From Megaustenia siamemsis (taxonomy: Eukaryota > Mollusca > Gastropoda > Stylommatophora > Ariophantidae), in the NCBI GenBank assembly GCA_032433765.1, contig JAVIAB010000051.1, positions 147,711,275-147,775,274 on the forward strand: a DNA stretch of 64,000 nucleotides, given 5' to 3'. Shown in pieces: positions 56,976-64,000 of this stretch. The notes beneath the pieces were generated by a model. That model saw only the letters and a program-made list of their open reading frames with translations, was not told where the DNA came from and did no database searches. The position numbers and the translations under genes were made by a program. How positions within the stretch are numbered: the stretch's first letter is position 1; each line of letters opens with the position of its first letter.

Positions 56976-57619
56976 GTTTCTCCCTCAGGAGAAACGTAAT
57001 TTGCGACTGGCGTTCTCAGGCCGTGGAAATCTAAAGTTATATATTTGAAATTTATGTTTTATTTCATCTTAATTGAATTTATGCAACATATGGTTTGACT
57101 GTCAGTATTCATAGACTCAGAATGAGGTGTAGCTTTAATAGTGCTGGTTATTTCCTTCCTGCTGAAAGAATTTACTGAAACATTGAATATTGTTCTGTGC
57201 TATGCTTTGATCATAAATTGTTTATTTGCATTTTATTTATTTGCGAATGTATATTTAATATAGATGTGTATTTCTCTTAATTACAAGATAAATACATGCA
57301 CTATGTGAACATATACCTGTAATTAACATAACTGTAAAAGATATTTGTCAAAACTGGTAAAAATTGTTGTAATAAAAAAATGTTGGCATTAAAGAGAAAG
57401 AAATATAGAACAAAAGGATCATAAATTGAAATACGAAAGAAGCTTTCGGGCTCTCAAAATGGCTTGACTTTTAACAAATCAAGTGATTCTCTTTATCGAG
57501 TGATGAACACTCTTTCAGCTGTGTTGATAGAATCAATTTGAATATTTTGTAATTTTTGAGAAGTCTATTTTTATGTTTGTTTTACATTTGTAGTTTGATC
57601 TGTTAGCCAGTGGCGTCAT
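56976..57619. other. No recognised feature
   Basis: AT-rich DNA; nothing recognised. Confidence 0.4.
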
Positions 57620-57629
57620 TGTCCAAGAA

Positions 57630-58160
57630 CTTTCTAAGTGTTAACGAAATAAGATACCAAATTTATTGATCGCTCTCACTAATTCTAAGTGTTAACGAAA
57701 TAAGATACCAAATTTATTGATCGCTCTCACTAATTCTAAGTGTTAACGAAATAAGATACCAAATTTATTGATCGCTCTCACTAATTCTAAGTGTTATCAA
57801 AACAATTAATGGAAACTTCTGATAACTCTCGTTAGTTCTCTGTGTATTAAAAATAATCCATACTAACCTTTGATAGCTCTCATTAATACTAAGTGTTATC
57901 GACAACAAATTACAATGAAAACAGTTAATAGTTCTCATTAATACTAAGTGTTATCGATAACAAATTACAATGAAAACAGTTAATAGTTCTCATTAATACT
58001 AAGTGTTATCGACAACAAATTACAATGAAAACAGTTAATAGTTCTCATTAATACTAAGTGTTATCGATAACAAATTACAATGAAAACAGTTAATAGTTCT
58101 CATTAATACTAAGTGTTATCGACAACAAATTACAATGAAAACAGTTAATAGTTCTCAAAA
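57630..58160. repeat. Two related tandem repeats, 51 bp (3 copies) and 55 bp (5 copies)
   Basis: The 51-bp units contain TTCTAAGTGTTAACGAAATA; the 55-bp units contain ATACTAAGTGTTATCGATAA and ACAGTTAATAGTTCTC. The shared CTAAGTGTTA suggests one derived from the other. Confidence 0.93.
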
Positions 58161-58194
58161 TGTATAGAAATAGAAACTATGGAAAGCAAACAAG

Positions 58195-59587
58195 ACCTAA
58201 GAGGAATGCACACAGAAATAAAGAGAATGACTAATAAAAAAAAAAGCCACAGAAGGTGGATGCATTGAAGACAAAAAAGGAAAAATGCTAACAGACAATA
58301 AGGATATTATAGATAGATGGCAGGAATATATAACAGAACTATTTCATGATCAAAGGGACAAGAAACCAGTTATAAAATGTACATCAGGCTATAAAATCTT
58401 AAAATCTGAGGTGGAAAAAGCTATAAAAACAATGAAAAGGGGAAAAGCAGCAGGACCTGAAAGCGTACAGATAGAGATGATACAGGCACTTGAAGATTTT
58501 GGCATTGAAGTGATTACAGACATATGCAACGACATATACCACACAGGATACATACCAAATGAACTAAAAACATCAACTTTCATTGCATTGCCTAAAAAGA
58601 ATGGTGCAGTTGAATGCAGTGACTTTAGAACAATAAGCCTAATGAGCCATGTTACAAAAACCTTGCTAAAAGTTATACAAGGAAGGATTCAGAATAAAAT
58701 CAATACTGAATTAGATGAGCAGCAATTTGGATTTAGGAAAAATAGCGGGACAAAAGAAGCCATATTCTGCATGAGAACATTAATCGAAAAATACACAGAA
58801 GTAAACAAACCAATATGTGCATGCTTCATAGACTACACCAAAGCTTTTGATAGAGTACACCACAAACAACTTATAGAATGCCTAGAAGAGATACATCTAG
58901 ATGACATGGATAAACGACTAATATGCAATCTATACTGGGAGCAAACAGCAATAATAAAATATAACAAAGAGTTCTCTACACCCATTGATATAAAAAGAGG
59001 AGTAAGACAAGGATGCATCCTATCACCAAGCTTGTTCAATCTATACACTGAGCAAATCTTTAAAAACATCATAGAGATGCCAGGCCTACAAATTAATGGA
59101 AAGATAATCAATAACCTAAGATATGCTGACGATACTGTACTACTAGCAGAAAATCCTAAAGACCTACAACAATTACTTAATGAAATAAACACGACAAGCA
59201 AAAAATATGGACTAGATATGAACATCAAAAAGACTAAAACTATGATCATAAACAAAGAAAATACTCAAAACCCACAAGTGGATATCAAAATTGAAGGAAT
59301 AGACCTTGAGACAGTTCAAAACTACAACTACCTTGGACATACTATAACCAGTGATGGAAAATGTACAACTGAAATAAACAAAAGAATAGGAATGGCAAAA
59401 AGTAATTTTAATGTTATGAAGGACATACTAACATCAAAACAAATAACACCAAAGCTAAAACTAAGAATAGCAAAATGTTACATCTTCTCAATATTCCTAT
59501 ATGGTGCTGAAACATGGACATTAGACAATAAAACAGAACAGAGAATTGAAGCCTTCGAAATGTGGATTTATAGAAGAATAGGTTCTT
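58195..59587 (+). mobile_element. RTE-like LINE family A, uninterrupted reverse transcriptase
   Basis: 5'-truncated and 3'-truncated copy related to 8830-10552. Its sequence is far less decayed, with one open frame through the whole palm domain. The 3' end stops inside the C-terminal domain at an inverted copy of itself. Confidence 0.92.
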
Positions 59588-59640
59588 CTATAAATCCACA
59601 TTTCAAAGGCTTTAATTTTCTGTTCTGTTTTCTTGTCTAA
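58285..59640 (+). CDS. Partial LINE reverse transcriptase (family A), open frame
   Basis: A 451-codon open frame. The N-terminal linker ends in KRGKAAGPESVQIEMIQAL; motifs follow in order: FIALPKKNGAVECSDFRTIS, QQFGFRKNSGTKEAIFCMR, CFIDYTKAFDRVHHKQL (first catalytic D), GVRQGCILSPSLFNLYTEQ, NNLRYADDTVLLAENPKDLQ (catalytic DD near 59120), LGHTITSDGKCTTEINK, and IFLYGAETWTLDNKTEQRIE. The last 20 or so residues come from the inverted segment and are not LINE protein. It lacks the endonuclease and the C-terminus, so it cannot be autonomous, but the reverse transcriptase domain itself appears complete and recent. Confidence 0.85.
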   Translation: MLTDNKDIIDRWQEYITELFHDQRDKKPVIKCTSGYKILKSEVEKAIKTMKRGKAAGPESVQIEMIQALEDFGIEVITDICNDIYHTGYIPNELKTSTFIALPKKNGAVECSDFRTISLMSHVTKTLLKVIQGRIQNKINTELDEQQFGFRKNSGTKEAIFCMRTLIEKYTEVNKPICACFIDYTKAFDRVHHKQLIECLEEIHLDDMDKRLICNLYWEQTAIIKYNKEFSTPIDIKRGVRQGCILSPSLFNLYTEQIFKNIIEMPGLQINGKIINNLRYADDTVLLAENPKDLQQLLNEINTTSKKYGLDMNIKKTKTMIINKENTQNPQVDIKIEGIDLETVQNYNYLGHTITSDGKCTTEINKRIGMAKSNFNVMKDILTSKQITPKLKLRIAKCYIFSIFLYGAETWTLDNKTEQRIEAFEMWIYRRIGSSINPHFKGFNFLFCFLV

Positions 59641-59750
59641 TGTCCATATTTCTGCACCATACAGTAATATTGAGAAGAGGTAACATTTTGCTATTCTTAG
59701 TTTTAGCCCTGATGTTATTTGTTTTGATGTTAGTATATTTTTCATGGCAT
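59582..59750 (-). mobile_element. Inverted copy of LINE family A C-terminal segment
   Basis: TTCTTCTATAAATCCACATT onward is the complement of about 59420-59585, about 93 percent similar by eye, so the region forms a foldback with almost no spacer. Confidence 0.9.
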
Positions 59751-60004
59751 TGATAAAAGCATCTAAAGTATTATAACAAAATTTCAATTGTTGATAACTA
59801 TCATTAATTCTATTTATTTTTTAGACCAGCTTTACGACATGAACTGAATATTTAAATATACCACTTTGTTCATAAACGCGCTAATTGTAACATTGAAAGC
59901 CAACAAGTGAAGAAGCAAAATACTTTAATCGACAAAGCCGGCGCAAGACCAATCTTAATCTGCATGCAGCGTAGAGATAACACATAAAATAGTTGGCTCA
60001 CCTG
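59751..60004. other. No recognised feature
   Basis: Unique-looking DNA between a LINE fragment and a tandem repeat. Confidence 0.4.
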
Positions 60005-60258
60005 AAGGAAATATCTTGTGACGCTATTACCCATGGCATGTACAAGAAGAGGAAAGCAGTTCAGTTCTTGAAGAAAGCCAAAAATGAAGGGAATATCTTG
60101 TGACGCTATTACACATGGCATGTACAAGAAGAGGAAAGCAGTTCAGTGCTTGAAGAAAGCCAAAAATGAAGGGAATATCTTGTGACGCTATTACACATGG
60201 CATGTACAAGAAGAGGAAAGCAGTTCAGTGCTTGAAGAAAGCCAAAAATGAAGGGAAG
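60005..60258. repeat. 82-bp tandem repeat, 3 copies
   Basis: Units with AATATCTTGTGACGCTATTA and TACAAGAAGAGGAAAGCAGT at about 60010, 60092 and 60174. Confidence 0.93.
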
Positions 60259-61204
60259 CATAAAGAAAATTATTAACAGCATCAAACGACAAAGGTTCCT
60301 GCTGCCAACAATGAGAGAGATATAGTTTTATACTTATACGACATGTGGAAAGATATCAGATGCAGCGAAGAAGAGGAAAGTAAATACAATATATACATAG
60401 ATTATTTTCTGGCTTATTTAAACTCTTCTGCCTATACCTCTCATTTCATCTCTGCTCATCTTGCTCCTCGTGCTGTTTATCTCCCTTGTTGTCGGTTCCA
60501 TCACTCGGTAAAGCTGTTACCATAACACTGTTCCCTTTTTTTTTTTTTTTTAATTTTCATCAATAGAATGATAACCCGTTCTCAAACGTTGCACTTCCTG
60601 TTGCTGTGAAAGCAGGGCACTAAGAGATGACACCTGTCGACCCTACTTTAGCTACACCTCTGCAGCTTTAATACTATTCTTGTGTTTCGAGTAAAATAAA
60701 AACTGATTTCTGCATTATCGCTCATGATGGTTACCATCTTGCAATAAACTATGTTTATATTTTGAAATGGGACACAATTAAAATTTCGAATTAATCAGTG
60801 GTAACTAGCTGTGAAACGAAACCATGAACATAGGTATGTCTAAATGTGAGAAAATGCAACTAAACAAAAATGAAATATTTCGCGTATGTAAAACAAATAA
60901 AATAAAGTGATTCATAAGTTTGTTAATGTAAACTTAGCAATAACGTAAGAATTAGTTATACATTCCTAAATGTTAATAAATGAAATAGCAAACGAAAACT
61001 TTTTATATTTGTCTAAATAATTAGTATGAAGTTTATCAAGCAAATCTAAAATATAAAAACATAAATTTAAAAAGAAAAATCGAACGCATTTCTCGTGGCA
61101 GAATTTGTTACAAGACAGAAGCCACCTCACCCTAGTACATATTAGTTTAGTGCCAACAGTTGGTAAAGTCATCGGTGCGTCTATGGATGATGTGGTCTGT
61201 GTTA
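60259..61204. other. No recognised feature
   Basis: AT-rich DNA with a T run at 60536-60552; nothing recognised. Confidence 0.4.
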
Positions 61205-62915
61205 CACTTTCTCACTCAACGTGAACTATGTTACTGTTGCCTACTCTACGTGGTCTATGATACACTTGCCTACTCTACGTGGTCCATGTTACACTTGCCT
61301 ACTCTACGTGGTCCATGTTACACTTGCCTACTCTACGTGGTCCATGTTACACTTGCCTACTCTACGTGGTCTATGTTACACTTGCCTACTCTACGTGGTC
61401 CATGTTACACTTGCCTACTCTACGTGGTCTATGTTGCACTTGCCTACTCTACATGGTCCATGTTACACTTGCCTGCTCTACGTGGTCCATGTTACACTTG
61501 CCTACTCTACGTGGTCTATGTTACACTTGCCTACTCTACGTGGTCTACGTTACACTTGCCCACTTACGCAGTCATTTTTACACTTGCCCACTCTACGTGG
61601 TCTATGTTACACTTGCTCACTCTACGTGAACTATGTTCCACTTACCCACTCTACGTGAACTATGTTACACTTACCCACTCTGCGTGGCTATGCTACATTT
61701 TCCCACTCTACGTGGTCTATGTTACACTTGTCAACTCTGCAAGGTCTATGTTACACTTGCCCACTCTACGTGGTATATGCTACACTCGCCCACTCTACGA
61801 GATCTATGTTACACTTGCCCACTCTACGTGGTTTATGTTACACTCGCCCACTCTGCAAGGTCTATGTTACACTTGTCCACTCTGCAAGGTCTATGTTACA
61901 CTTGCCCACTCTACGTTGTCTATGTTACACTCGCCCACTCTACGAGATCTATGCGACTTATGCTCTCTATACGTGGTCTATGTCACACTTTCCTACTCTA
62001 CGTGGTCTATGTTTCACTTGCCCACTCTGCAAGGTCTATGTTACACTTGTCCACTCTGCAAGGTCTATGTTACACTTGCCCACTCTACGTTGTCTATGTT
62101 ACACTCGCCCACTCTACGAGATCTATGTTTCACTTTCCCACTCTACGTGGTCTACGTTACACTCACCCACTCTACGAGATCTATGCTACACATTCTCTCT
62201 ATACGTGGTCTAAATTACATTTTCCCACTCTACGTGGTCTATGTTACACTCGCCCACTCTACGTGGTCTTTGTTACACTTTCCCACTCTACGTGGTTTAT
62301 GTTACACTTTCCCACTCTACGTGATCTTTGTTACATTTTGCCACTCTATGTGGTCTATGTTACACTTGCTCTCTCTACGTGGTCTATGTTACACTTGCTC
62401 TCTCTACGTGGTCTATGTTACACTTTCCCACTCTACGTGGTCTATGTTACACTTGCTCTCTCTACATGGTCCATGTTACACTTGCTTTCGCTACGTGATC
62501 TATGTTACACTTTCCCACTCTACGTGGTCTATGTTACACTTACCCACTCTACGTGGTCTATGTTACACTCGTCCACTCTACGTGGTCTATGTTACACTCG
62601 CCCACTCTACGGGGCCTATGTTACACTTGCCCACTCTACGTGGTCTATGTTACACTTGCCCACTCTACGTGGTCTATGTTACACTTTCCCACTCTACGTG
62701 GTCTATGTTACACTTACCCACTCTACGTGGTCTATGTTACACTTGCCCACTCTACGTGGTCTATGTTACACGCGCCCACTCTACGTGGTCTATGTTACAC
62801 TTTCCCACTCTACGTGGTCTATGTTACACTTACCCACTCTACGTGGTCTATGTTACACTTGCCCACTCTACGTGGTCTATGTTACACTTGCCCACTCTAC
62901 GTGGTCTATGTTTAA
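61205..62915. repeat. 29-bp satellite, about 59 copies, open in three frames
   Basis: Units with CTATGTTACACTTGCCCACT and CTACGTGGT at 29-bp spacing (62701 and 62730). As 29 is not a multiple of 3, each forward frame cycles through all three readings of the unit. None of these readings contains a stop, giving a 615-codon open frame (61160-63007). I see no evidence that it is translated. Confidence 0.95.
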
Positions 62916-63139
62916 TTTTTCTTTCATTGATCAATGTTAAAGCTAGAATATACAATCTTGAAGAATATGGAACTAAAAGCCTCTATAGCATAAATATAAA
63001 ATATTGACCGAAGCATAATGTGATAAATGTGTGTCATTATGGTGCAGTTGTTAACAGATATCCACATAAGATACGCCTAATATGTTGTTGATTAATCTTT
63101 AGCGACAATATGATGATAATTTATACATTTATCAGTGAT

Positions 63140-63325
63140 AATTCCGACTTGATAGTGTTTGAGGTTGGAAAGCAACGTCTAACAATTCAGTATGAACAAC
63201 CAGCAAAGGCGAGATGGATGCGTGCAAGTCCAGTCAACCAATGGGACCGTCATTCTGGAAGGGCAATGGACTGCTGGAACATTATGAATGCTCTCTGAGA
63301 TATGTGCACTGAAAACAACCTTTCG
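63140..63325 (+). mobile_element. Possible I-clade LINE fragment after the RNase H domain
   Basis: MDCWNIMNAL-stop-DMCTENN aligns loosely with DRADIINAL-stop-DVERAHD at 56640-56680. The match is short. Confidence 0.35.
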
Positions 63326-63329
63326 TCTA

Positions 63330-63535
63330 AACTAAACTAAACTAAACTAAACTAAACTAAACTAAACTAAACTAAACTAAACTAAACTAAACTGAACTGA
63401 ACTAAACTAAACTAAACTGAACTGAACTGAACTGAACTAAACTAAACTGAACTGAACTGAACTGAACTAAACTAAACTAAACTAAACTAAACTAAACTAA
63501 ACTAAACTAAACTAAACTAAACTAAAAACTAAACT
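63330..63535. repeat. (AAACT)n pentanucleotide repeat
   Basis: About 40 units of ACTAA with interspersed ACTGA variants. It may be the simple-repeat tail of the preceding LINE fragment. Confidence 0.95.
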
Positions 63536-64000
63536 AGTTTGCACAACGTCAACATCTGCTGAAAGCGGTCGAACATCTATATGTTTATTTCAGTGTTGTG
63601 ATGTCAACTTTAACAACAAGAAATATAGTGGGATTTTTATTTTGATTAATGAATGAAATGACAATAGTGGTGACTGAAAGCTGAGGGATAAGTTCAGGAG
63701 TATCAAAGGACATTTGTGGAATCGGTACTTTTAACTGAAATAGTGAGGGTTTTGAAGAAAGGGATTTAATGGCTTTACTGACTAAGACAGCATTGATGCC
63801 AGTAAAGATCTAAATAATATAATAATAGAGATAATGACAGTCTATAGTAATATCTTCAGTAATAACAAAATTGGATATTTACGGCGGTGATAAAGAATGC
63901 AGTAACAACGTGGATAGTTGCGTTCTTTATTATCGTTACGTGATGTTATGGGCAATACATTTTTGACAATAGAAAAAAGGAAAACAGTTCTTACATGTTA
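63536..64000. other. No recognised feature
   Basis: Unique-looking DNA up to the window edge; the last 40 bases (GACAATAGAAAAAAGGAAAA) may start another LINE fragment. Confidence 0.35.

Noticed and set aside
61160..63007. 615-codon open frame
   Set aside because: It comes from the 29-bp array and is mirrored in the other frames; no start context, domain or flanking coding sequence.
63330..63535. Telomere repeat
   Set aside because: The unit is the pentamer AAACT and not TTAGGG-like; more likely a microsatellite or LINE tail.

Overview
The window is animal DNA dominated by repeats, very probably from a mollusc and most likely a heterobranch gastropod. The evidence is a spliced paired-class homeobox gene, a broken gene combining EGF-like and fucolectin-like modules (an architecture I associate with gastropods), tRNA-derived SINEs, many RTE-like LINE fragments, a Penelope-like element and a dense set of minisatellites. 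The species assignment is an inference. I see no bacterial genes, CRISPR array, rRNA or functional tRNA gene.

Host genes. (1) Two minus-strand exons (34790-35211 and 12738-13145) encode a retinal homeobox (Rx/rax) protein. They share phase 0 at their junction, which falls between homeodomain residues 46 and 47, and flank a 21,644-bp intron (13146-34789). A good acceptor at 35212 indicates at least one more upstream exon, which I could not find. (2) At 1450-4964 (+) lies a decayed EGF-like/fucolectin-like gene with a frameshift, an in-frame stop, and a 2.1-kb DNA transposon inserted in its coding sequence.

Layout. 1-5 kb: the broken EGF/fucolectin gene with its transposon. 5-12.7 kb: minisatellites, RTE-type LINE pieces, and a solo LTR inside a 35-bp satellite. 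12.7-35.2 kb: the Rx exons and the large intron, which holds a second transposon copy, a third related relic, SINEs, an R2-like LINE fragment, a LINE-derived minisatellite and a 5'-truncated Penelope-like element inside a 40-bp satellite. 35.4-44.5 kb: a 2.1-kb and a 1.6-kb array, both with 31-bp units, around a mostly unique stretch (37.6-40.8 kb) that is the best place for Rx regulatory DNA. 46-60 kb: a LINE graveyard with one almost full-length element (about 48.04-51.2 kb) and nested insertions with target-site duplications. 60-64 kb: a 1.7-kb array of 29-bp units, a short RNase H LINE fragment and a pentanucleotide repeat.

The most informative observation is a transposon of the IS630-Tc1-mariner superfamily with an unusually long catalytic spacing (DD83E by my count, close to the family I know as Sailor, DD82E). 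Two nearly complete copies each have imperfect terminal inverted repeats and a TA duplication. One splits the fucolectin domain and the other sits in a 23-bp satellite. Several other insertions (solo LTR, Penelope-like element, SINEs, RNase H LINE) can also be delimited exactly, because the pre-insertion sequence can be read across the join. I found no convincing new multi-gene system.
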